From a virus, in IMG/VR virus record IMGVR_UViG_3300046535_000238, positions 1-32,051 of that record: 32,051 bases of DNA; one strand, written 5' to 3'. The translations under genes were made by a program, and so were the position numbers. Of this stretch, positions 15,514 to 22,086 are shown one piece after another. Numbering within the stretch: position 1 is the stretch's first letter; each line of letters begins with the position of its first letter. The notes below the pieces were generated by a model, which saw nothing but the letters and a program-made list of their open reading frames with translations, ran no database searches and had not been told where the DNA came from.

Positions 15514-15680
15514 TGCTATGTTGATGGTCGGCTATTCAACGCTCGTGCCGCAGCTACGCCGAAGTGGGACCGGATACCGGACAGGCGCTGCGGGTTTGGG
15601 ATGCCTCCTGTACCCCGAGCACGACGGAACCCCGCAAGGGGTCGCCCGGTCCCAGCCTACTCACTCGGATAGGAGGCAGA
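15514..15680 (+). promoter_or_regulatory. Structured leader with ribosome-site-sequestering pairing, before modification cassette
   Basis: An extended -10-like TGCTATGTT lies at 15514-15522 without a good -35. Downstream, TGCCTCCT (15602-15609) is exactly complementary to the ribosome site AGGAGGCA (15671-15678). GGGACCGG (15566-15573) pairs with CCGGTCCC (15646-15653); ACCCC-GCAA-GGGGT (15629-15642) is a hairpin with a GNRA tetraloop. CCTGT (15607-15611) could instead pair with ACAGG (15581-15585), freeing the ribosome site. This looks like a cis-acting RNA switch or attenuator. Confidence 0.5.
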
Positions 15681-15684
15681 ACCC

Positions 15685-16419
15685 GTGACTCTTGAACAGA
15701 TGCCGCTGCTCCCCGAGGACGAGATCATCGTCCGGCCGCAGGGCAAGCCGCCGATCGCGGCTCCCGACATCCAGAAGCTCCCGCTCCTCGATGTCTACGA
15801 GATCAGGCATCACCCCCGGAACGTCCGGCGGCACAACCTCCCCGCCATCGTCGAGTCGCTGCGGAAGTACGGTCAGCAGTCGCCCATCGTCGTGCAGAAG
15901 TCGACGGGCTTCATCTGCAAGGGCAACGGAACCGTGAAGGCCGCACGGGACATCCTCGGATGGACCCACATCTACGGCAGCGTCGAGGACTTCGACGACG
16001 ACACGGCGCTCCGGTATCTGCTCGCCGACAATCGCTCGTCCGACACGTCCGAGAACGACAAGGCCGCTCTGGGCGCGCTCCTGAAGGAACTGGACGCCGG
16101 GGCCGGTGGGCTGCAAGGCACGCTCTTCGATCTCGACGCCGCTGAGGACGTCTGGGCCGAGATGGGGCAGATCACGACGGTGGTCGCACAGACGGATGCC
16201 GCGTACGCCGAGACGGAGGAGCAGCTGGCCGCTCGCATCGAGGCGAAGCACAGCGACACGGCGGGCACGCTGAAGGAAGTCGTGCTGGTCCTGAACGCCG
16301 CCGACTACGAGCAGTTCGCCCTCACCGTCTCGAAGCTGGCCCGAGCCTACGGGACTCAGGGCGTTCGGGCCACCGTGATGGAGGCCATCCGCCGGGCTGG
16401 CGAGCAGGTCGTGGCGTGA
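15685..16419 (+). CDS. ParB-like N-terminal-domain protein
   Basis: A 244-residue protein with a GTG start 6 bases after AGGAGGCA. Residues 34-120 form a ParB/Srx-type domain: LDVYEIRHHPRNVRRHN, ESLRKYGQQSPIVVQ, CKGNGTVKAARDILG and ALRYLLADNRSSD. The usual GHxR motif is replaced by KGNGTVKA. The rest is helical, without the ParB HTH, so chromosome-type partition is unlikely. In phages such stand-alone ParB domains often accompany DNA methyltransferases and base-modification genes and may bind nucleotides or DNA. Here it heads the TET/JBP cassette and overlaps the next gene. Confidence 0.82.
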   Translation: MTLEQMPLLPEDEIIVRPQGKPPIAAPDIQKLPLLDVYEIRHHPRNVRRHNLPAIVESLRKYGQQSPIVVQKSTGFICKGNGTVKAARDILGWTHIYGSVEDFDDDTALRYLLADNRSSDTSENDKAALGALLKELDAGAGGLQGTLFDLDAAEDVWAEMGQITTVVAQTDAAYAETEEQLAARIEAKHSDTAGTLKEVVLVLNAADYEQFALTVSKLARAYGTQGVRATVMEAIRRAGEQVVA

Positions 16420-17168
16420 GCGGCGCGATGATCCAGCCGTTCATCTCCATCATCAGCGCGGGCAGGCCGCAGAACGTTCCCGCGATGGACGCGCTGGTGG
16501 ATCTACCGCACGTCTGGATCGTCCCTCAGGGGCAGGCGGAGGACTATCGGTACGCAGGTGCCGACAAGGTGATGGAGACGCCCTCTACGCAGGACACGCA
16601 TCAGCGGAACTTCGCGCTGGACGTGGCCGGAAGCCGGTGGTGCGTCCAACTGGACGACGACCTCCAGAAGCTCCGGTACTGCGTCCCCGGCGAGAAGGGC
16701 CAGCCGATCACCGTCAGCCTCGCCATCGGCATGATGGTGGCGGCTGCCGAAGACCTCGGGGCGTTCTACGCGGGCATCGCCCCGACGGACAACGCCTACT
16801 TCACCCGGACCGCGTTCAACACGACGGGCTTCATCCGGTCGGCGTTCACGGTCTACCGGCCCGGCTCCCAGCTGCGCTACGACCATCAGTTCCCGCTGAA
16901 GGGCGACTACGATCTGACGTGCCAGCATCTCGCGAAGTACGGTCGGGTCGCTCGGGTCGATGGTCTGCTCGGCTCCTTCAAGTTCGGGCAGGGTTCCGGC
17001 GGGTGCGTGGCCTACCGGACGCCCGTCCTCGAAGAGATGGTCATCGGTAAGCTGATGGCGAAGTGGCCGGGCATCATCACGCCGAACACGAAGCGGCCCG
17101 GCGAGGTTCTGCTCCGCTGGAAGGTGCCCGACGAGGTCGCGGTCGCGCAGATGGGCTTCGACGCATGA
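16416..17168 (+). CDS. TET-associated glycosyltransferase-like protein 1
   Basis: A 250-residue protein; GTG overlapping the previous stop (an ATG 12 bases on is an alternative). It has a GT-A-like start (FISIISAGRPQNVPAM), VWIVPQGQAEDY, QRNFALD and a metal-binding DDD at residues 80-82 in WCVQLDDDLQKL. The middle part has ADNAYFTR-like and LRYDHQFPLKGDYDLT segments consistent with the TAGT family. These enzymes are known or predicted to attach sugars to hydroxymethylated bases made by TET/JBP dioxygenases, which fits the dioxygenase gene two genes downstream. The donor sugar and acceptor base are not shown. Confidence 0.72.
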   Translation: MSGAMIQPFISIISAGRPQNVPAMDALVDLPHVWIVPQGQAEDYRYAGADKVMETPSTQDTHQRNFALDVAGSRWCVQLDDDLQKLRYCVPGEKGQPITVSLAIGMMVAAAEDLGAFYAGIAPTDNAYFTRTAFNTTGFIRSAFTVYRPGSQLRYDHQFPLKGDYDLTCQHLAKYGRVARVDGLLGSFKFGQGSGGCVAYRTPVLEEMVIGKLMAKWPGIITPNTKRPGEVLLRWKVPDEVAVAQMGFDA

Positions 17169-17926
17169 TCGGCGTGCCGAGCAAGGGCCGCGCAGGCAGA
17201 TCCCAGACTCTGGCAGCTGTTCTCGGGCAGGGCATCGACGTGCCCGGCCACGAGGTCTGGATCGTCTGCCCGGCGATCGAGATCAACGCCTACCGCGACG
17301 CCTACCCGTGGGTCACGTACATCTGGCCTCAGGACGGACCCGGCATCGGTTCTGCTCGGCAGACATTGCTCCGTCACGCTCGCGAGATCGGCACCGGCCC
17401 GTTCTGGATGCTCGACGACGACATCACCAGCACGTCGGTGAAGCTGGTCGGCGGGCCGATGGGCAAGGTGGCTCTCCCTCACTTCCTTTCGATGCTCGAC
17501 TCCGTTCTGGTGCCGTACCTGAACGAGAAGATCGCGCTGGCCGGGCCGAACTTCCGGCACCGGGCGTGGACCGATCCGTACGGCGTCCACATGGACGTTC
17601 ATCTGCGGAACTTCATCCGCGTCAACCCGGCTGCGCCGATCGACTACTGGCCGCACCTGAAAGAGGATCTCGACGTCGTCTTGCAGGCGCTGATGGCGGG
17701 CTGGCACACCGTCCTGTTCAATCAGTTCGTCTTCGACTCGCCGCAGATGGGGACCAGCGCGGGCGGTTGCCGCGACGACTACGACGCCGGTCTGCTCGAT
17801 GAGGCGTGCCGGGCGCTGGTCGAGAAGTGGCCGGGTGTCGTATCCTTGCGCATCACCGAAGAGGCGCAGCTGACCAATCGCGTCGACTGGCGCGAGGTCA
17901 GGCGGCGACAGGAGGCAATCGCATGA
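17165..17926 (+). CDS. TET-associated glycosyltransferase-like protein 2
   Basis: A 253-residue protein with ATG overlapping the previous stop. IGVPSKGRAGRSQTL starts the GT-A fold, followed by VWIVCPAIE and a DDD metal-binding motif at residues 84-86 in FWMLDDDI; later LKEDLDVVLQALMAGW is typical of the acceptor half. It is homologous in layout to the preceding protein but diverged, so the two may add successive sugars or act on different acceptors. It overlaps the dioxygenase gene as ATGA and holds that gene's ribosome site, ACAGGAGGCA (17908-17917). Assignment rests on fold motifs and context. Confidence 0.74.
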   Translation: MIGVPSKGRAGRSQTLAAVLGQGIDVPGHEVWIVCPAIEINAYRDAYPWVTYIWPQDGPGIGSARQTLLRHAREIGTGPFWMLDDDITSTSVKLVGGPMGKVALPHFLSMLDSVLVPYLNEKIALAGPNFRHRAWTDPYGVHMDVHLRNFIRVNPAAPIDYWPHLKEDLDVVLQALMAGWHTVLFNQFVFDSPQMGTSAGGCRDDYDAGLLDEACRALVEKWPGVVSLRITEEAQLTNRVDWREVRRRQEAIA

Positions 17927-18975
17927 CGATGACGGAGATCCGGCTCCGCAGTCGCACCGATCCGGCGGTGCTGGAGTCGCAGAAGGGCAAGATCCTCACC
18001 GACAACGACTTCGACCTCCTCGTCAAGGGACCGACTCGGGTGCTGAAGCCCGACGGCAAGCCGCTCGCGATCTACCTCCCCGGCGCGCTGGACGACGCTC
18101 TGCTCGACGCCAGCTACGGCACGCTCCACTCGCTGAAGGCGATGGAGACGGACAATCGCGGGCTGGCCTCCGGCACGAAGCGGGTGAAGTACTCGGAAAC
18201 GACAACCCGCAGCCGGTCGAAGAACGTCCCATCGACCATCATCGGCGCGTTCGACGCCAATCCCCGGTTCCAATACTGCCGCCTGACGGCATGGTCCGGG
18301 AAGGAGTGGGACAAGTGGTCGGCGCTGTTCCCGCTCTTCGAACGGATCGGGGAGCGCTTCGCCGAAGAGGTCCCAGACAGGTACGCGGTTCAGCAGCGCA
18401 TGGTCGAGCAGACGCATGAGGACTGGCGCATCGGCAAGACGCCGTTCACAACGATCACGGTGAACAACACCTACCCGACCGGCGTCCACACCGACGCGGG
18501 CGACCTCCAGGAAGGGTTCAGCACGCTGGCCGTCCTGCGCCGGGGGAACTACCGGGGCGGCAACCTCGTGTTCCCGGAGTTCCGGGTCGCGGTGGACATG
18601 CAGCACGGCGACCTTCTGCTGATGGACGCTCACGAGTGGCACGGCAACGTCGCGCTCACCGACCTGACGCCGGAATGCGAGTGGTGCCGTCTACGGGCCA
18701 CGCAGACGATCTCAGCGACCCGGCCTGACACGGGCAAGGTGGTCAGCCGGGCCATCTGCGCCGATCACCTCAAGACGCTCAAGGAACAGGGCAACGTCTC
18801 CTTCGAGAAGGTCGAGCCGATCATCCCGATGGAGCGGATCAGCGTCGTCAGTTACTATCGGACGAACATGAAGGAGTGCGGCAGCGCGGAGGAGGAGGCC
18901 GCGCGCGCCGCCATCAACGCGGCGAACCGCACCGGCATCGTGGATGAGATGGCACAGGAGGCAACCGGAGCATGA
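17923..18975 (+). CDS. TET/JBP-type 2-oxoglutarate/Fe(II) dioxygenase with zinc-ribbon-like insertion
   Basis: A 350-residue protein (ATG 17923; a second ATG two codons later). The catalytic set is present: HTD with His189 and Asp191 in PTGVHTDAGD, a distal His (probably His240) in MDAHEWHGN, and Arg313 in ISVVSYYRTNM to bind 2-oxoglutarate. GNYRGGNLVFPEF between them is typical of phage TET/JBP proteins. It should hydroxylate the methyl group of thymine or 5-methylcytosine in DNA, preparing it for the two upstream glycosyltransferases. Residues 252-282 carry Cys252, Cys255, Cys279 and His282, a CxxC...CxxH ribbon inserted between the distal His and the Arg. No base methyltransferase is in the window, so the substrate base is open. 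Confidence 0.85.
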   Translation: MTMTEIRLRSRTDPAVLESQKGKILTDNDFDLLVKGPTRVLKPDGKPLAIYLPGALDDALLDASYGTLHSLKAMETDNRGLASGTKRVKYSETTTRSRSKNVPSTIIGAFDANPRFQYCRLTAWSGKEWDKWSALFPLFERIGERFAEEVPDRYAVQQRMVEQTHEDWRIGKTPFTTITVNNTYPTGVHTDAGDLQEGFSTLAVLRRGNYRGGNLVFPEFRVAVDMQHGDLLLMDAHEWHGNVALTDLTPECEWCRLRATQTISATRPDTGKVVSRAICADHLKTLKEQGNVSFEKVEPIIPMERISVVSYYRTNMKECGSAEEEAARAAINAANRTGIVDEMAQEATGA

Positions 18976-19460
18976 GCGCAGCTGCGACAGTTCCCGACCC
19001 GACCGACGTCTGCGCGTACGGTCACCAGCTGGCACCGGGCAGCGAGGAGATGGTCCTCAAGGAGTACGACGCCGAAGGTCGCAAGATCGGGGAGAAGGTC
19101 GTCCTTCTTCGCAATCACGCCTGCATCGGGCCGAAGGGCATCTACGCCGGGACGCCCGTCCCGGTCCTCGATGACTCGGGCAAGACGGTGCGCGTCCAGA
19201 TCGACGGCTACGACCCTCAGGACCACGGACTGTCTCCAACGGTCGTCACCCGGCTAGTGCCGTACCCGTGCGGACACGCGCTTCCCGAGGCAGAGGTGGA
19301 CCCCACAGAGCTTCCTCCGGTCCCTCTGCGTGGCAAGAGCTATGGCCGGGCGCACTGGCTCGCCGACGGCGGCTGGCAGCGCATCAACGAGAAGATCCAG
19401 ATCGCCATCGTCCAGTGCCCGGTGTGCCGGGGCGAACCGGCTCCCGACTGGCGTTCCTGA
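18972..19460 (+). CDS. Hypothetical Cys-rich protein at end of modification cassette
   Basis: A 162-residue protein; ATG overlapping the dioxygenase stop, with ACAGGAGGCA (18954-18963) 8 bases upstream. It is beta-rich (MVLKEYDAEGRKIGEKVVLL, VRVQIDGYDP) with scattered Cys near the start, YPCGHALP, and a late CPVCRG pair, compatible with a metal site. No family was recognised. As the last gene coupled to the TET/JBP cassette it may take part in base modification or be an unrelated passenger. Confidence 0.68.
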   Translation: MSAAATVPDPTDVCAYGHQLAPGSEEMVLKEYDAEGRKIGEKVVLLRNHACIGPKGIYAGTPVPVLDDSGKTVRVQIDGYDPQDHGLSPTVVTRLVPYPCGHALPEAEVDPTELPPVPLRGKSYGRAHWLADGGWQRINEKIQIAIVQCPVCRGEPAPDWRS

Positions 19461-19464
19461 ACGG

Positions 19465-19505
19465 TAACTAGGGGCTTTACAAACCCCGTGAACTCCTGCT
19501 ACGGT
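19465..19505 (+). promoter_or_regulatory. Early promoter copy 5
   Basis: TAACTAGGGGC, then TTTACA (19476-19481), an 18-base spacer and TACGGT (19500-19505), preceded by TGC (extended -10). GGTAC-TCC-CGTAC (19503-19515) overlaps the -10 end. It ends the modification operon region and starts the next small-gene run. Confidence 0.72.
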
Positions 19506-19548
19506 ACTCCCGTACCCCGCTGGGGGTCAGGGAACAGGAGGCATCAAG

Positions 19549-19824
19549 ATGGCTGCAACGGGAACCGATCGGCGCAACGCCGCACGCAAGGCGACTGGCT
19601 CAGTCTTCGGGGTCACCACCGCGAAGGCACACCGCACGATCAAGGTCGCGGTCTACGTTCAGGTCGAGATCGACGTCACCGAACTCGAGAACGAGTACGG
19701 TCGCAGCTTCACCGCCACCGAAGCCCGGCAGGACGTGAAGGACAGCATCTTCGGGGCCGTCGCCACGGCCATGTACCCGTCCCACTCGATCGACAAGATC
19801 GTCAAGTCGGCGAAGGCCAGCTGA
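19549..19824 (+). CDS. 91-residue hypothetical protein
   Basis: The ATG is 5 bases after ACAGGAGGCA (19534-19543). A basic, Ala-rich start (TDRRNAARKATG) is followed by a beta strand pair (KVAVYVQVEIDV) and a helical part (ATEARQDVKDSIFGAVATA). It contains no cysteine. First gene of the promoter-5 operon. No function recognised. Confidence 0.7.
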   Translation: MAATGTDRRNAARKATGSVFGVTTAKAHRTIKVAVYVQVEIDVTELENEYGRSFTATEARQDVKDSIFGAVATAMYPSHSIDKIVKSAKAS

Positions 19825-20021
19825 TGGAGACGAAGGTCGTCTATCGCCAGCATTCGCACAGCCGGGTCCAGAAGGTCACACCGATGATCACGTGCCCGAC
19901 GGACCGCTGGCCGAACATCTACGGCAGCGTCGTGCCTGTCATTCTGGAATGCGGCTATGTCGTCGCGGGCAACCCGGCCACGTCGTGGAAGGTGGGCGAG
20001 CTGGTCAGGTGCGGTCACTGA
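19824..20021 (+). CDS. 65-residue hypothetical protein with Cys
   Basis: The ATG overlaps the previous stop as TGATG. The product METKVVYRQHSHSRVQKVTP continues with MITCPTDRWPNIYGSVVP, LECGYVV and a final VRCGH. Three Cys and several His may bind a metal. The longer frame upstream is a shadow of the previous gene and promoter. Not recognised. Confidence 0.62.
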   Translation: METKVVYRQHSHSRVQKVTPMITCPTDRWPNIYGSVVPVILECGYVVAGNPATSWKVGELVRCGH

Positions 20022-20242
20022 TGGAGAGGGCAGGCGACATTCTGAAGCGGGTCTGCCCCTGCGGGGGCGACCCGTCCGGGCCGATGCACGAGGAGTCGCT
20101 GCTCCACCGCAGCTGGCTCCTCGGCGAAGGCCTCAGGAATCACGATCCGCTGGAGCAGCCCGATCGCCGCCATCTCCGCGAGCGCATCGGCCCGGTCGAT
20201 GACACGCACCATCTTCGGCGGACCGGCAATGAGCTCCGGTAG
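20021..20242 (+). CDS. 73-residue Cys/His hypothetical protein
   Basis: The ATG overlaps the previous stop as TGATG. It starts MERAGDILKRVCPCGGDPSG and then has MHEESLLHRSWLLG and an Arg/His/Asp-rich end. The opposite strand is also open here with a plausible-looking protein, so the call relies on overlap coupling and direction of the neighbours. Function unknown. Confidence 0.5.
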   Translation: MERAGDILKRVCPCGGDPSGPMHEESLLHRSWLLGEGLRNHDPLEQPDRRHLRERIGPVDDTHHLRRTGNELR

Positions 20243-20245
20243 CCG

Positions 20246-20272
20246 GTTGCCGGGCGACAGGTACGCTGGTAC
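20246..20272 (+). promoter_or_regulatory. Possible promoter/operator with GGTAC repeat
   Basis: GGTACGCTGGTAC (20260-20272) is the same 8-base-period direct repeat found at promoter copies 1 and 2. TACGCT (20261-20266) could be a -10 box, with TTGCCG (20247-20252) upstream, but the spacing of 8 bases is too short for a normal -35, so only the repeat is convincing. Confidence 0.4.
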
Positions 20273-20282
20273 TGTGCCCGGC

Positions 20283-20432
20283 ATGGACAGGAGGCAGCCG
20301 TGCTACGGCACGGGGACCAGTCAGCGCATCGACTCCCGCCGACCCGGGGAACCGATCAGGACGTGCGGCATCATGACCGACAATCCGACCGGCCTCTGCA
20401 ACTTCTGTCGCAAGACGGAGGGCAAGCGGTGA
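20283..20432 (+). CDS. 49-residue four-Cys protein, start uncertain
   Basis: In this frame the G/C third-position pattern is strong and the product ends PTGLCNFCRKTEGKR with earlier CYGTG and RTCGIM, giving a Cys4 site. The only in-frame upstream start is ATG 20283, which lies before the ribosome-site motif ACAGGAGGCA (20287-20296); the GTG that the motif serves best (20300) is in a different frame. ATG 20373 would give only 19 residues. The gene may use an almost leaderless ATG, or a base may have been lost or gained. It overlaps the next gene as GTGA. Confidence 0.45.
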   Translation: MDRRQPCYGTGTSQRIDSRRPGEPIRTCGIMTDNPTGLCNFCRKTEGKR

Positions 20433-20752
20433 CACAGAAGGCGACGGTGCTGCGGCTCCTCGAAGCACGGGGCTTCAAGGGCGTCTCGGCTCACGAACTC
20501 ATCTACCAGCACGGCATCACCCGTGGCGCAGCTGTAATCCACAATCTGCGCGAGGAAGGCTTCGATATCGAGACGTCGGGCGGCGAAGGGGAGCTGGCGA
20601 CGTACACCCTCACGAGGGCGATCAAGCCGCCGCCTCCGCCGTGCTCCTGCGGTCATCGCAAGTCCGGGCACGCCTCCGGCTACCGTTGCATGGCTGAGGC
20701 CGAGTCGGACACCGGCAACGGCTACTGTCAGTGTGAGCGCTATGCCGTCTAG
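20429..20752 (+). CDS. Winged-helix protein with C-terminal zinc motif
   Basis: A 107-residue protein starting at GTG 20429, overlapping the previous stop. Residues 1-62 (KATVLRLLEARGFKGVSAHE, HGITRGAAVIHNLREEGFDI) form a clear winged helix-turn-helix as in many phage regulators. After a PPPPP hinge comes a metal-binding tail, CSCGHRKSGH...RCM...CQCERY. It probably binds DNA and regulates transcription. A longer reading of the frame from 20300 exists, but its codon use there is poor. Confidence 0.75.
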   Translation: MTQKATVLRLLEARGFKGVSAHELIYQHGITRGAAVIHNLREEGFDIETSGGEGELATYTLTRAIKPPPPPCSCGHRKSGHASGYRCMAEAESDTGNGYCQCERYAV

Positions 20753-21044
20753 CGTCGAGACGATCGAGTTCTACGCCGTCATGGGCAGCGAGCCTGATCA
20801 GCCGCAGAAGTGCCACGAGATCTTCCTCCAGCGCGACCGCGCAGACTCGTTCATCTTCAACGGTCTGTTGCAGGCCGTCGCCATGCACCGCGACGTCGCT
20901 CTGGAAGAGGGTGACGTGCTGTCGATGATCATGCAGCGCGGCAGCGAGGACGTCATGACCACCGGCAGTCTGGTCGTCAACAGCGCCAGCGATCGCCACG
21001 TCTGGGACTTCAGGGTCGAGAAGCGATGGGCACCGAAGCCGTGA
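20733..21044 (+). CDS. 103-residue hypothetical protein
   Basis: Starts at GTG 20733 or ATG 20742, overlapping the winged-helix gene by 11-20 bases. The product is a mixed alpha/beta protein (VETIEFYAVMGSEP, DRADSFIFNGLLQAVAMHRD, MTTGSLVVNSASDRHVWDF). No motif recognised. Overlaps the nuclease gene that follows, suggesting co-expression. Confidence 0.65.
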   Translation: MSAMPSSVETIEFYAVMGSEPDQPQKCHEIFLQRDRADSFIFNGLLQAVAMHRDVALEEGDVLSMIMQRGSEDVMTTGSLVVNSASDRHVWDFRVEKRWAPKP

Positions 21045-21376
21045 TCGGCAAGGTGTCGATGGGTCCGACACCTGAGCCGGACTGGGACGAGCCTCACTTC
21101 CAGCGATGGCTGGTCGCGACGGCCCGGGCGAACGGTTGGCGAGTGCGCATCATGGATCAGCGCGGTCGGCCCGGCTGGCGCGGCCAGTCCACCGACAAGG
21201 GACTGCCGGACCTCCTGCTCGTCAAGGATCGGGTGGTCTGGCTGGAGCTGAAGGCGAAGGGCGGGAAGCTGCGGCCCGATCAGGTCGAATGGCTCGCGGC
21301 ACTGAAGGCGGCTGGCGCAGAGGTCCATGTCGTCGATCCGAGCGAATGGGAGTACATCATGAGCGCAATCCTGTGA
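21026..21376 (+). CDS. VRR-NUC-type endonuclease
   Basis: A 116-residue protein with the VRR-NUC pattern: PHFQRWLVATARANGW, GLPDLLLV with Asp62, WLELKAKGG with Glu74 and Lys76, LRPDQVEWL with Gln86, and AGAEVHVV. This small PD-(D/E)XK fold is widespread in phages and cuts structured DNA, possibly in replication or Holliday-junction processing. It overlaps both neighbours. Length is normal for the stand-alone form. Confidence 0.87.
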   Translation: MGTEAVIGKVSMGPTPEPDWDEPHFQRWLVATARANGWRVRIMDQRGRPGWRGQSTDKGLPDLLLVKDRVVWLELKAKGGKLRPDQVEWLAALKAAGAEVHVVDPSEWEYIMSAIL

Positions 21377-21951
21377 CGCAGCTGCACCGGGTCGATGGCA
21401 AGACCGTCTCCTTCTGGGACAAGGAGCCGCCGCAACCCGACTGGCGCAGCGGCCTCGGCCTTCTCGTCGCGGCGTTCATCGCCGGACTGGTCTTCGGCTT
21501 CATCTTCGGCGCGGGCCAACCTTCCCGGCAGGCTCCGGCCACGACCCCTCAGCCGTCCTCGGCTGGAGCACAGCGATCCTCGGTGCCTGCACCGTCGCCC
21601 ACCGCTGCCGGTCAGGTCGGCGTGACGGATACGTCCCCGGAGCCTACCGGGGCGGTTGGCTCGGTCGCCGAAGGACGTCACGGCATCATTGCCTACGCAA
21701 CGATCGGCGGGCCGGGCTACCTCGCCATCCCGATCGGGCCGGGCCATCTGGTCAAGATCTGCGGCCCGGCAGCGTGCTGGACCACCGTCAGCACCGACGC
21801 CGGTCCCAATCACGAGCGTCTGCTGGCAGGCCGCATCGCAGACGTGGCCGTGGGGCAATGGGAGCGCATCTGCGGGCGCTCACGGACGCGTGGGACGTGC
21901 GTGGGGACATGGCAGACGGTGGACGTGCCGCTACCGGCGACCGACCGATGA
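21373..21951 (+). CDS. Membrane-anchored protein with extracellular, double-psi-barrel-like domain
   Basis: A 192-residue protein from GTG 21373, overlapping the nuclease stop. A cytoplasmic start is followed by one membrane helix (residues 27-48, GLGLLVAAFIAGLVFGFIFG), a Pro/Ser/Thr-rich stalk (50-98) and a folded outer domain with Cys130, Cys135, Cys167 and Cys176 as likely disulfides. TVSTDAGPNHERLLAGRIAD followed by VAVGQWERIC resembles the last part of RlpA-like double-psi beta-barrels. It would sit outside the membrane of the infected cell. Wall remodelling or superinfection exclusion are possible roles; neither is shown. Confidence 0.65.
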   Translation: MTQLHRVDGKTVSFWDKEPPQPDWRSGLGLLVAAFIAGLVFGFIFGAGQPSRQAPATTPQPSSAGAQRSSVPAPSPTAAGQVGVTDTSPEPTGAVGSVAEGRHGIIAYATIGGPGYLAIPIGPGHLVKICGPAACWTTVSTDAGPNHERLLAGRIADVAVGQWERICGRSRTRGTCVGTWQTVDVPLPATDR

Positions 21952-21990
21952 CCCGGCCGTCCACCCCGGACGCCAGCGAAGGAGAGCCGA

Positions 21991-22086
21991 ATGCGTGACG
22001 AGATCATCTGGGGGCTGACGGTCGGCATCTACATCGGCCTGATCGCGGCCCTCCTGCTCCTGAGCAGCGGACGAGTGATCCGATGA
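21991..22086 (+). CDS. 31-residue single-pass membrane microprotein
   Basis: GAAGGAGAG lies 4 bases before the ATG. The product MRDEIIWGLTVGIYIGLIAA continues with LLLLSSGRVIR: one membrane helix with an acidic N-terminus and basic C-terminus. It overlaps the next gene as ATGA. Similar in size to the one at 11965. Function unknown. Confidence 0.58.
   Translation: MRDEIIWGLTVGIYIGLIAALLLLSSGRVIR

Noticed and set aside
15503-15522. TTGCAC followed by TATGTT as a -35/-10 pair
   Set aside because: The gap of 8 bases is far too short for a sigma-70 promoter; only the extended -10-like box was kept.
20015-20284. Minus-strand 89-residue frame with a protein-like helix
   Set aside because: It looks plausible in isolation, but every other gene is on the + strand and the + frame is coupled by TGATG to its neighbour.
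20300-20428. N-terminal extension of the winged-helix protein from GTG 20300
   Set aside because: Codon third positions in this frame are poor while another frame is strongly coding, so the GTG at 20429 was chosen despite the ribosome site near 20287.
21948-21998. 16-codon frame starting at ATGA after the membrane-anchored protein
   Set aside because: It is too short and lacks a motif; it mainly carries the ribosome site of the next microprotein.
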